Assembly (NCBI GenBank): GCA_018065885.1
Contig: JAGHSL010000122.1
Span: forward strand, 1 to 8,560
DNA length: 8,560 nucleotides
Source: Candidatus Limimorpha equi
GTDB lineage: Bacteria > Bacteroidota > Bacteroidia > Bacteroidales > F082
Direction of reading: 5' to 3'
The notes under the pieces were generated by a model. It had not been told where the DNA came from, ran no database searches, and saw only the letters and a program-made list of their open reading frames with translations. The position numbers were made by a program, and so were the translations under genes. Numbering within the stretch: the stretch's first letter is position 1; each line of letters opens with the position of its first letter. Shown here one piece after another: positions 1-5,711 of this stretch.

Positions 1-659
1 AGTTTGTCTTGGAAGCCTTGCTTGATGCGGGATGCGGCAAGCGTGATTTTTCGTGTGACAAAGGTTTCGCCACGACGTTCACTTTCGTGGTTGAAGAGAA
101 TGCCGTTGACGGCAAACATGCCGTAGCTTTCGCGGTAGTTCTTTACAATCCAAAAACCGTACTGCTTGGCTACGCCGTAAGGTGAACGCGGATAGAAAGG
201 CGTGGTTTCTTTTTGGGGTACTTCTTGAACCAATCCGAAAAGCTCGGATGTTGAAGCCTGATAAATGCGGCATTTCTTTTCCATGCCAAGGATACGCACG
301 GCTTCCAACAAGCGAAGCGTGCCGACGGCATCTGCTTCGGCTGTATATTCAGGACAGTCGAATGAAACTTTAACATGGCTTTGTGCTGCAAGGTTATAGA
401 TTTCATCTGGTTGGACTTTCTGGATAATACGTACTAATGATGACGAGTCGGTCATGTCGCCGTAATGAAGGGTGAGAAGTCGCTTGTTCTTCATGTCGCG
501 CACCCATTCATCTAAATAAAGGTGTTCGATGCGGCCCGTGTTGAATGATGATGAACGCCGGATGATGCCGTGGACTTCGTAACCTTTTTCTAATAGAAAT
601 TCGGCAAGAAAAGAACCGTCTTGTCCAGTGATTACAGTGATTAAAGCTGTTTTTTCCAT
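1..659 (-). CDS. gmd: GDP-mannose 4,6-dehydratase, N-terminal 219 residues (3' end beyond window)
   Basis: Gmd converts GDP-D-mannose to GDP-4-keto-6-deoxy-D-mannose in the cytoplasm, the first step to GDP-L-fucose and related deoxysugars. The frame is open from the ATG at 659-657 to the left edge. It shows an NADP-binding Rossmann start (residues 5-20, TGQDGS at 11-16), RRSSSFNTGRIEHLY (34-48), YGDMTDSSSL (66-75), YNLAAQSHV (88-96), the STSELFG catalytic segment (136-142) and the YxxxK pair Y161/K165 in SPYGVAK. NHESERRGETFVTRKIT (190-206) is also typical. Family members are about 350-370 residues, so roughly the last 140 lie outside. One oddity: the usual first glycine of GxxGxxG is valine (V9, codon GTA). 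It starts 30 bases after the kinase-fusion gene on the same strand and is probably the third gene of that operon; a GDP-fucose synthase gene may follow off the left edge, which is inference. Confidence 0.96.
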   Translation of the reverse strand, partial: MEKTALITVITGQDGSFLAEFLLEKGYEVHGIIRRSSSFNTGRIEHLYLDEWVRDMKNKRLLTLHYGDMTDSSSLVRIIQKVQPDEIYNLAAQSHVKVSFDCPEYTAEADAVGTLRLLEAVRILGMEKKCRIYQASTSELFGLVQEVPQKETTPFYPRSPYGVAKQYGFWIVKNYRESYGMFAVNGILFNHESERRGETFVTRKITLAASRIKQGFQDK

Positions 660-689
660 TTGTGCTAAACTTTATTATTAATTAATTTC

Positions 690-1886
690 TTATTGTCTTC
701 TGATTGTCAAGGCAATGGCTTCGTTGTGCTGGGCGCAGAAATCAGTTGCATTGTCGACAACCAAGGCAAGATAGCCGCCGCCGCCAGCGCCTGGCATTTT
801 CCATGCCATTACACCGTCCATCACACTGTAACGGTCGATGAAACTTTGAACGCATCCCTGAATCATGGCGGGAAACATGGCAATTTGTGCTTCGAATGAG
901 GCTTTATAAGCTGATGCGAAATCTTTAAGATTGCGGGAAAGTATCGCTTCCCAGCAGTCGTTGGCAGCTTTAGCCAATGCCTGAACTTTTGGTAGGGTGA
1001 TGTCTTTGCCTTCGACAACAGAACAACCCGCGCAACGTGGTTCCATAGGTATCATGCAAAGATGATTTTCCAACCATGATAGTGTGGCAGGCTCATTGCA
1101 GGTCTCGATTCTTTCTGGCCAGAAATGGTTGTCGTAATAATGGCGAGCCAATCCGGGAATGCAGATTCCGATGGAGTCTTGCGCACCGCTGATGTGTCCG
1201 CCTTCGCGTTCAGGATGATTTTCGAAACAGAAGACGAGACGAGCCAGCATCTCGGGATCCATGTGGGGCAGCTGATAAGGCCAGATGCGTTTGATTTGGT
1301 TGCGCGTTGAGGTGCTCAGTCCGCAACGCTCACGGATTTCAAATGTCGGTTCAAGTGAAATGGTAATGGCCCAGCCCGGAGCATATTGGCTGACGTATGG
1401 CTGGTCAATCCAAGTGCCCGCCAAGTCGAGACGGGTAGGAATCTGACAGGTTTCGTCCAAAGTCTGCTTGTCAGCTTTCAGCGTATTTTTGATTTCGGTG
1501 CTTGAACGTGCCTCAAGCCCTTCGTGCGGAATGCGTTCAAGTACAACGTATTCGATGCCGTGTTCTTCGCAGAAACGTCGCTTGTCTTCGTTTTCGCCGT
1601 CACTGTTGACAAGAAGAATGTCGGGCTTAAGCATCTCGACGGTTGGAATGAAATCCATCACGCCGCTACCTTGGTTGATGAAAGCGTCCTTGACATAGCG
1701 AACAGCCTTGACCATGAACAAGCGTTCCTCTTCAGGAAACATGGGCTTGTGATGCTTGTAGCCTTCAATAGTTCTGTCGCTCCCTATGCCGACATATAGG
1801 TCGCCATATTCGGCGGCTTGTTTGAAAAATTCGATGTGGCCGCTGTGCAGCAAATCGTAACAGCCTGATACAAAAACCTTTTTCAT
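690..1886 (-). CDS. Fused HxGH nucleotidyltransferase / GHMP sugar kinase, probable sugar-1-phosphate activation enzyme
   Basis: This 398-residue protein has two visible domains. Residues 1-135 are a cytidylyltransferase-fold nucleotidyltransferase, with the start VFVSGCYDLLHSGH carrying HxGH at 14-17 and the second signature SSTEI at 128-132. Residues 147-398 read as a GHMP kinase: motif 1 is RLDLAGTWIDQP (152-163), a short GLSTST (189-194) fits the ATP-binding GLGTSS loop, SGAQDSIG (233-240) fits the GxQDQ segment of fucokinase/heptose-kinase members, and GAGGGGY (366-372) is motif 3. The expected chemistry is phosphorylation of a sugar at O-1, then transfer of a nucleotide to give an NDP-sugar. 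The start overlaps the upstream mutarotase stop as ATGA, suggesting translational coupling, and gmd follows. By context the substrate could be L-fucose, giving GDP-L-fucose as Fkp does, but Fkp has a different nucleotidyltransferase domain. Heptose activation is an alternative. Domains are clear; substrate and nucleotide are not. Confidence 0.8.
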   Translation of the reverse strand: MKKVFVSGCYDLLHSGHIEFFKQAAEYGDLYVGIGSDRTIEGYKHHKPMFPEEERLFMVKAVRYVKDAFINQGSGVMDFIPTVEMLKPDILLVNSDGENEDKRRFCEEHGIEYVVLERIPHEGLEARSSTEIKNTLKADKQTLDETCQIPTRLDLAGTWIDQPYVSQYAPGWAITISLEPTFEIRERCGLSTSTRNQIKRIWPYQLPHMDPEMLARLVFCFENHPEREGGHISGAQDSIGICIPGLARHYYDNHFWPERIETCNEPATLSWLENHLCMIPMEPRCAGCSVVEGKDITLPKVQALAKAANDCWEAILSRNLKDFASAYKASFEAQIAMFPAMIQGCVQSFIDRYSVMDGVMAWKMPGAGGGGYLALVVDNATDFCAQHNEAIALTIRRQ

Positions 1887-2218
1887 TGTTCCGAATCAAA
1901 TATTTTGTTCATAAGATGCCATTTTGCGCTTGATGGTGCATCGGCGGCGCAACCTTGAAATTGTGCAACGTATGCTTCCCATTCCGCTTGACGAGGCAAG
2001 GTGGCAAGGCAAGCCATGTCGCGTTCCCAATCGAAATCATCGATGGTGTCGCAGATCATGAAAAGAGTTTTTCCGAGGCAATAAATTTCCATTGATAGGA
2101 TACCCACTTGATGTTGACCTTCAATGATTTCTGGCCAAACATGCCGGTGTGCCTCAAGATATTGCGCGACGAGTTTTTCATCGTCGACGAGAGTTAGTGT
2201 TTGACAGTAACGTTTCAT
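1883..2218 (-). CDS. RhaM-family (L-rhamnose/L-fucose type) sugar mutarotase
   Basis: A complete 111-residue protein of the RhaM/YiiL family, small dimeric cytoplasmic enzymes that interconvert alpha and beta anomers of free 6-deoxy sugars. Seen in the sequence are HRHVWPEI at 24-31, with the histidine that acts as proton donor in characterised RhaM proteins, IYCLGKTLFMI (45-55), the aromatic AEWEAYV (78-84), and the C-terminal KWHLMNKIF (about 98-106). The MKRYC start and this tail match the RhaM variants found beside fucose genes (sometimes called fucose mutarotase type 2) better than E. coli RhaM. The ATG at 2218-2216 is the only sensible start; a Bacteroidota -7 box lies just upstream. 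It is first in the operon with the kinase fusion and gmd, so it may supply the anomer used by the kinase. The exact sugar is inferred. Confidence 0.85.
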   Translation of the reverse strand: MKRYCQTLTLVDDEKLVAQYLEAHRHVWPEIIEGQHQVGILSMEIYCLGKTLFMICDTIDDFDWERDMACLATLPRQAEWEAYVAQFQGCAADAPSSAKWHLMNKIFDSEQ

Positions 2219-2246
2219 GGCAAAATATGATTTGTGTTTAAATTTA

Positions 2247-2254
2247 CAAAAATA
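2247..2254 (-). promoter_or_regulatory. Predicted Bacteroidota promoter -7 box for the mutarotase-kinase-gmd operon
   Basis: On the minus strand this reads TATTTTTG, matching TAnnTTTG. It would place the transcript start near 2243 and leave a leader of about 25 bases before the ATG at 2218. No good TTG or TTTG box is visible at the usual 19-21 base spacing, so only half of the consensus is met. Confidence 0.5.
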
Positions 2255-2301
2255 GGAAATAATTCAATATAAAAAGAAAACTTTTTAAGTGGATAAATCT
2301 A

Positions 2302-2309
2302 TACATTTG
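2302..2309 (+). promoter_or_regulatory. Predicted Bacteroidota promoter -7 box for the M20 amidohydrolase gene
   Basis: TACATTTG matches TAnnTTTG exactly and is followed by C as in many phylum promoters. Its last base is only 5 bases before the ATG at 2315, so the expected transcript start is at or within a few bases of the start codon. No clear -33 TTTG is visible; a T-run at 2282-2286 is the nearest candidate. Confidence 0.5.
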
Positions 2310-2314
2310 CAGGC

Positions 2315-3442
2315 ATGAAAGACATCATAGAACTGAGACATCTGCTGCATTCGCAGGCGGAACTTTCCGAGCAGGAAAAAGTGACGAATTATATTGTAAA
2401 TGAATGGATTAGTAAAACACATCCAGATTTGCAAATTGAAAAAATAGGCGGTTACGGATTGGCTGCATTATATAAAGGGAAACAGCCAGGCAAGCGTATT
2501 TTGCTTCGTGCCGACATTGATGCTCTGCATATTCCGGAACCAAATGTTATGGATTATCGCTCACAGCATGATGGAGTTTCGCATAAATGTGGTCACGATG
2601 GGCACACTGCCATTTTGTGTGGTGTGGCTCAAGCACTGTCGGAATGCCGCCCTGAAAAAGGGGAGGTGGTGTTGCTGTTTCAGCCTGCCGAGGAGACTGG
2701 GCAAGGTGCAAAAGCCATCTTGAGCGCCCCGCAGTTTGCTCAAATTGTTCCTGATTCGGCTTACGGTTTGCATAATCTTCCTGGTTTTGCGGCTGGTCAA
2801 GTTCTTGTGAGAAAAGGCTGTTTTGCAGCGGCTTCGTTTGGGCTGAAACTCGTTTTTGATGGCAAGACCGCCCATGCTTCCCAACCTGAGACGGGGAAAA
2901 GCCCATCTGAATTGTTAGCCGTGTTGATTCATCAGTTGGAGAAAAAACGTGAAATGCTGAAAGTGGTGAAACCGCTGACAACTTTCGTGATTACTCATGC
3001 TGTTTTGGGCGAAGAGACTTTCGGCGTGACACCTGGTCATGCTGAAATTTGGCTTACGCTTCGCAGCTTTGATGACCGAAACCTTGAAATGCTTGCCGAC
3101 CAAGTCATAGCCTTGTGTCAAGCCAAAGCGAAAGATTATCTTTTTGATTTTCAATTTACTATGCATGAGGCTTTCGCTGGCACTCATAGCAATGATAACA
3201 ATGTTGCCGTCATCGAAAATGCGGCAAAACGTTTAGGTCTAAATCTTGGCCATTTGACGGAACCTTTCCGCTGGTCGGAGGATTTTGGCCGTTTTGGAGC
3301 TGTCTGTCCAATTGGATTTTTCGGCTTAGGTTCGGGTTTCTCTCAACCGGCTTTGCACAATCCGGATTATGATTTTCCCGATGCTATTCTTGAGACGGGA
3401 ATCCGTATGTTCTTGGAAATCATTAATGAAGAACTGAAATGA
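2315..3442 (+). CDS. M20D-family metallo-amidohydrolase (N-acyl amino acid / peptide hydrolase)
   Basis: A complete 375-residue enzyme of the M20D amidohydrolase group (IAA-amino acid hydrolase, hippurate hydrolase, N-acetyl-amino acid deacetylase relatives), which cleave amide bonds with a two-metal centre in the cytoplasm. Visible motifs are LLRADIDALHIPE (63-75), the metal-binding KCGHDGH (C92, H94), FQPAEETGQGA with E126/E127 (catalytic and metal glutamates), GLHN with H153, and HNPDYDFPD with H348. The dimerisation lid domain fits between about 170 and 285. Length is normal and no active-site residue is missing. It lacks a signal peptide. The ATG is chosen because family alignment begins here (IIELRHLLHSQAELSEQE) and no in-frame start precedes it usefully. 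No Shine-Dalgarno is seen. It is a single-gene unit, divergent from the mutarotase and convergent with the lipoprotein. The acyl substrate cannot be told from sequence. Confidence 0.9.
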   Translation: MKDIIELRHLLHSQAELSEQEKVTNYIVNEWISKTHPDLQIEKIGGYGLAALYKGKQPGKRILLRADIDALHIPEPNVMDYRSQHDGVSHKCGHDGHTAILCGVAQALSECRPEKGEVVLLFQPAEETGQGAKAILSAPQFAQIVPDSAYGLHNLPGFAAGQVLVRKGCFAAASFGLKLVFDGKTAHASQPETGKSPSELLAVLIHQLEKKREMLKVVKPLTTFVITHAVLGEETFGVTPGHAEIWLTLRSFDDRNLEMLADQVIALCQAKAKDYLFDFQFTMHEAFAGTHSNDNNVAVIENAAKRLGLNLGHLTEPFRWSEDFGRFGAVCPIGFFGLGSGFSQPALHNPDYDFPDAILETGIRMFLEIINEELK

Positions 3443-3443
3443 G

Positions 3444-3980
3444 TTAGAATTCAAGTTCAACGGTGTCCATTGGCATTATTTCAAATCCTTGAATAATCTC
3501 TTCGGGAGTCTTCCCAAGATTCAGTATCGACTGCTGGGCTGATGGCACGAAATCGCTGTCAGGATATTCCTCAATCAGTTTTTCGTACAACATGCGGGCT
3601 TGCCCCAATTCGCCGAGTTTTTCTTCGTAGATCAAAGATGCTACCATAAACATTCCCACTGGTGTGTTCCTGTAGGAAGGATATTGTTTCATCAGTTTGT
3701 CGAGGAGGCCAATTGATTCCTGAGGCTCCTTGAATTGAAAAGAAAGATTCAAAGCCTTGAAAAGCCAATCGGGTGCGTCTTCAGCATCAGGATTTTGCTC
3801 GACATACTGGCAAAACAAGTCGTACACTTCGGGGAAGGCCTCCTTGTTGGCGGTCATATCTTCGTTGTAAAGAGAAACTTCAGCTTTTTCAAGATCTTCG
3901 ACTTTCAGTTTGCCGTTGCCGCAAGCTATCATCATAATGGCCAATGCCGCAATCATAGTGAGTTTTACTAAATGTTTCAT
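3444..3980 (-). CDS. Lipoprotein with tetratricopeptide-like repeats
   Basis: A 178-residue predicted lipoprotein. Residues 1-19 form a short lysine-then-hydrophobic signal ending in the lipobox MIAC, with C20 as the lipidated cysteine. C20 is followed by GNGKLK, which lacks the acidic surface-export signal seen in some Bacteroidota lipoproteins, so the protein probably faces the periplasm. The body is helical and acidic with TPR-like units: one around residues 66-98 (LFKALNLSF, SIGLLDKLMKQYPSYRNTP) and a clearer one around 105-155 (ARMLYEKLIEEYPDSDFVPSAQQSIL), reminiscent of BamD/YbgF-type repeats. It follows ruvX and def on the same strand, a context known in Bacteroidales. No precise function can be assigned; a scaffolding role at the envelope is inference. 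Its stop codon is one base from that of the convergent amidohydrolase gene. Confidence 0.85.
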   Translation of the reverse strand: MKHLVKLTMIAALAIMMIACGNGKLKVEDLEKAEVSLYNEDMTANKEAFPEVYDLFCQYVEQNPDAEDAPDWLFKALNLSFQFKEPQESIGLLDKLMKQYPSYRNTPVGMFMVASLIYEEKLGELGQARMLYEKLIEEYPDSDFVPSAQQSILNLGKTPEEIIQGFEIMPMDTVELEF

Positions 3981-4028
3981 AATGAATAAATTATTTGTTT
4001 CCTAACTGATAAATGCTTGTTTTGGATT

Positions 4029-4049
4029 GAGACGCGATAATCGTGTCTC
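4029..4049. repeat. REP-like palindrome in the def-lipoprotein gap
   Basis: Two 10-base arms, GAGACGCGAT and ATCGTGTCTC, flank a single central A; all positions pair except one G-T wobble. It lies in the 82-base gap 3981-4062. It resembles the interspersed GTAGAGACGCGAT-type palindromes I know from several bacterial phyla. Beyond the arms the flanks no longer pair well. It has no T-tract in either direction, so it is not a classical intrinsic terminator. In RNA it could still form a hairpin between def and the lipoprotein gene. Confidence 0.7.
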
Positions 4050-4062
4050 TACGGGGAGAAGA

Positions 4063-4629
4063 CTATCTTCTTCTTTTCTTTGGAAAAATCATTCTGTAAT
4101 CCACATCGCACTTGCCTTCCGAAATGTTGCGCAGCTTGCCGCTCAAAAGTGTCTTGCGAAGCGGAGCGATTCTGTCGACATGGACGTGGCCTTCCAAGTG
4201 GTCGTATTCGTGCTGGATGATGCGGGCGCGTATGCCTTCGAACACTTCTTCGTGTTCCACAAAGTTTTCGTCCTGATAACGGATGCGGATTTTGTCCTTG
4301 CGGACGACTTCCTCATAGATGTTCGGCACACTCAGGCAACCTTCCTTAAATGTTGTGTCTTCACCAAAGAATTCAAGGATTTCGGCATTGATAAACACTT
4401 GCTTAAAGTCCTTTCCGTCAGGGTAATCGGGATAAAACGGATTGCCGTCGACAATGAAAAGGCGGATGGATTTGTTGACTTGCGGTGCGGCCAAACCGAC
4501 ACCTTCGGAATGGGCCAGTGTCTCCCACATGTCCTGCATGAGTTTGTCTAATTCGGGATAGTCGGGGCTGATTTTTTCGGCGACCGCTTTCAAGACCGGA
4601 TGTCCGTATGCTACGATGGGTAATATCAT
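4063..4629 (-). CDS. def: Peptide deformylase
   Basis: Removes the N-formyl group from nascent polypeptides at the ribosome, using an Fe2+ or Zn2+ centre. All three family motifs are present: GVGLAAPQV (43-51), EGCLSVP (96-102, metal ligand C98) and QHEYDHLEG (139-147, ligands H140 and H144, catalytic E141). The length of 188 residues is normal. A Bacteroidetes-like insertion DGNPFYPDYPDGKDFKQ follows the strand after motif 1. The C-terminus is strongly basic (KKRRR), which may favour contact with the ribosome; that is inference. ATG at 4629-4627 gives the expected MILPIVAYGHPVL start. It lies 136 bases downstream of ruvX, a gap filled by a tandem repeat, and 82 bases upstream of the lipoprotein gene. 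No Bacteroidota -7 box was found in the gap, so it is probably transcribed from the ruvX promoter. Confidence 0.97.
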   Translation of the reverse strand: MILPIVAYGHPVLKAVAEKISPDYPELDKLMQDMWETLAHSEGVGLAAPQVNKSIRLFIVDGNPFYPDYPDGKDFKQVFINAEILEFFGEDTTFKEGCLSVPNIYEEVVRKDKIRIRYQDENFVEHEEVFEGIRARIIQHEYDHLEGHVHVDRIAPLRKTLLSGKLRNISEGKCDVDYRMIFPKKRRR

Positions 4630-4692
4630 TATTGTGTTTAATTGTTTGTAGTTGAATTGTTTATTTGTTTGTTTTCTTGATTTCGTGGTTTT

Positions 4693-4764
4693 CAGTTTAC
4701 AGTTTACTGATAACTGATAACCGACAACCGATAACCGATAACTGATAACCGATAACTGATAACC
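4693..4764. repeat. 7-bp tandem repeat array (about ten units) between ruvX and def
   Basis: Read on the plus strand, two CAGTTTA units (4693-4706) are followed by eight units of CTGATAA or CCGATAA (4707-4762, one unit CCGACAA), then CC. The array ends two bases before the ruvX stop codon (4766-4768). The rest of the gap, 4630-4692, is T-rich low-complexity sequence with TTGTTTG-like runs. Units vary only at a few positions, as in a variable-number tandem repeat. There is no coding frame and no spacer structure. Confidence 0.9.
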
Positions 4765-4765
4765 A

Positions 4766-5188
4766 TTACAAAGAACGACTTAACGACGACATATACGATT
4801 GCAAGATAATGGTGGCACTAATGGTGTCGACCAAGGCCTTGTCTTGTCGTTGTTTCTTTTTCAAGCCGGCATCGAGCATGGTTTGGTGGGCGAGGACAGA
4901 AGTGAAACGTTCATCGTAACGGACGATTTTCATGTCAGGCAGCAGTTTGCGTAGCCGGTTGATGATGGGGTCGATGTATTTTGTGGAGTCCGACGGGTTG
5001 TTGTGCATGTCTTTGGGTTCGCCGATGACAATGGTTTCCACTTCTTCGTTTTTCACGTAATCGACCACAAAATCAGGCAGTTTGGCAGCTTCCACAGTCG
5101 TTAGTCCGTTTGCAATGATTTGCAAAGGATCGGTGACGGCCACGCCGCAACGTTTTCTGCCCAAGTCGATAGCCATGATTCTTGCCAT
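4766..5188 (-). CDS. ruvX: YqgF/RuvX family nuclease (putative Holliday junction resolvase / pre-16S rRNA processing)
   Basis: A 140-residue RNase H-fold nuclease. The family was first named as a Holliday junction resolvase; in E. coli YqgF takes part in 16S rRNA 5' end maturation. Motifs seen are AIDLGRKRCGVAVTD (6-20, catalytic D8), VIGEPKDMHN (54-63), YDERFTS (91-97, E93) and KALVDTISA (117-125, D121), so the acidic triad is complete. Length is usual. The ATG at 5188-5186 fits the family start MARIMAIDLG. It is the first gene of the minus-strand group ruvX, def, lipoprotein, with a candidate promoter about 60 bases upstream. Its C-terminus SLSRSL ends right at the 7-bp repeat array. Confidence 0.95.
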   Translation of the reverse strand: MARIMAIDLGRKRCGVAVTDPLQIIANGLTTVEAAKLPDFVVDYVKNEEVETIVIGEPKDMHNNPSDSTKYIDPIINRLRKLLPDMKIVRYDERFTSVLAHQTMLDAGLKKKQRQDKALVDTISATIILQSYMSSLSRSL

Positions 5189-5246
5189 ATATTAATAAGG
5201 TGTATGCGTTTTTAATATGCGCTTTTCAAGCGTTTGATTTGCATTG

Positions 5247-5254
5247 CAAAAATA
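5247..5254 (-). promoter_or_regulatory. Predicted Bacteroidota promoter -7 box for ruvX
   Basis: Minus strand reads TATTTTTG followed by C, a full TAnnTTTG match. The expected transcript start is near 5243, giving a leader of about 55 bases. A TTG (plus-strand CAA at 5278-5280) lies 23 bases upstream, somewhat far for a -33 box. Confidence 0.5.
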
Positions 5255-5455
5255 GTAAATAAAATTGTTCGGAGCTTCAATCGAGTCAAAAAAGGATTCT
5301 GAAAACCAATACCATGCTTGCAAAAAATGTCGTTTGTCCCTTGATTTTGGACACTGTTAATTTTGAGTTGGTGTTTTAACTTGTTTTTTTGAATGTTGAA
5401 AATCAATGCTTTAGTTTTGATGGTCGGCATAAATCAAAAAATATTGCGAAAGCGG

Positions 5456-5485
5456 TTGTTTGAATGGAAAAATTGTCTATTTTTG
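5456..5485 (+). promoter_or_regulatory. Predicted Bacteroidota promoter for rpmG-DUF4295
   Basis: TTG (5456-5458, within TTGTTTG) is separated by 19 bases from TATTTTTG (5478-5485, TAnnTTTG), followed by C. Both halves of the phylum consensus and the spacing fit. Transcription would begin near 5489, giving a 25-base leader. Confidence 0.65.
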
Positions 5486-5498
5486 CAGTCCAAATTTG

Positions 5499-5506
5499 AA
5501 AGGAAG
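5499..5506 (+). promoter_or_regulatory. Shine-Dalgarno-like site before rpmG
   Basis: AAAGGAAG ends 7 bases before the rpmG ATG at 5514. It is the only clear purine-rich site at proper spacing in the window, whereas the starts of gmd, the amidohydrolase, ftsY and rimO have none, as is common in this phylum. Confidence 0.45.
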
Positions 5507-5513
5507 ATAAGCA

Positions 5514-5702
5514 ATGTCAAAGAAACAAAAAGACGCACGTGTAAAGGTCATCCTCGAATGCACCGAACATAAGGCAAGTGGTATGCCTGGCACATCCAGA
5601 TATTATACCATGAAGAACAAGAAGAACACTCCTGACCGTTTGGAGTTGATGAAGTATAACCCAATCCTTAAAAAAATGACTCTCCACAAGGAGATTAAAT
5701 AA
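5514..5702 (+). CDS. rpmG: 50S ribosomal protein L33 (bL33)
   Basis: A 62-residue large-subunit ribosomal protein. The sequence VKVILECTEHKASGMPGTSRY, the KNKKNTPDRLEL segment (about 34-45) and the tail KYNPILKKMTLHKEIK are typical L33. Only one cysteine (C16) remains and both CxxC pairs of zinc-binding L33 are absent, so this is the zinc-independent form. It has its own promoter and a good ribosome-binding site, and DUF4295 follows after 9 bases. In many Bacteroidota rpmB lies directly upstream; here it does not. Confidence 0.97.
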   Translation: MSKKQKDARVKVILECTEHKASGMPGTSRYYTMKNKKNTPDRLELMKYNPILKKMTLHKEIK

Positions 5703-5711
5703 TTTAGAGTT

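Larger units (their letters stand above)
5189..5513. other. 325-bp divergent intergenic region without a convincing gene
   Basis: It separates ruvX (minus) from rpmG (plus). It holds a minus-strand -7 box near 5250 and a plus-strand promoter near 5456-5485. The middle, about 5255-5455, is A+T-rich with T-runs. I see no tRNA, riboswitch or L28 (rpmB) coding sequence. A 72-codon minus-strand open frame (5212-5430) runs across the ruvX promoter and resembles no family. Confidence 0.7.

Noticed and set aside
170..406. Short open frames on both strands inside gmd
   Set aside because: They overlap the intact gmd reading frame, whose translation matches the family throughout.
4029..4049. The palindrome as an intrinsic terminator for def
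   Set aside because: No T-tract follows on either strand, and the neighbouring genes look co-transcribed.
4027..4551. A 174-codon plus-strand open frame over def
   Set aside because: It is antisense to a complete peptide deformylase, and its translation has no family features.
4693..4764. The repeat array as a possible CRISPR
   Set aside because: Units are 7 bases and contiguous, with no spacers, leader or cas genes.
5212..5430. A 72-codon minus-strand open frame upstream of ruvX
   Set aside because: It covers the predicted ruvX promoter, is low in complexity (rich in K, I, N and L) and resembles nothing known; chance in A+T-rich DNA is likely.
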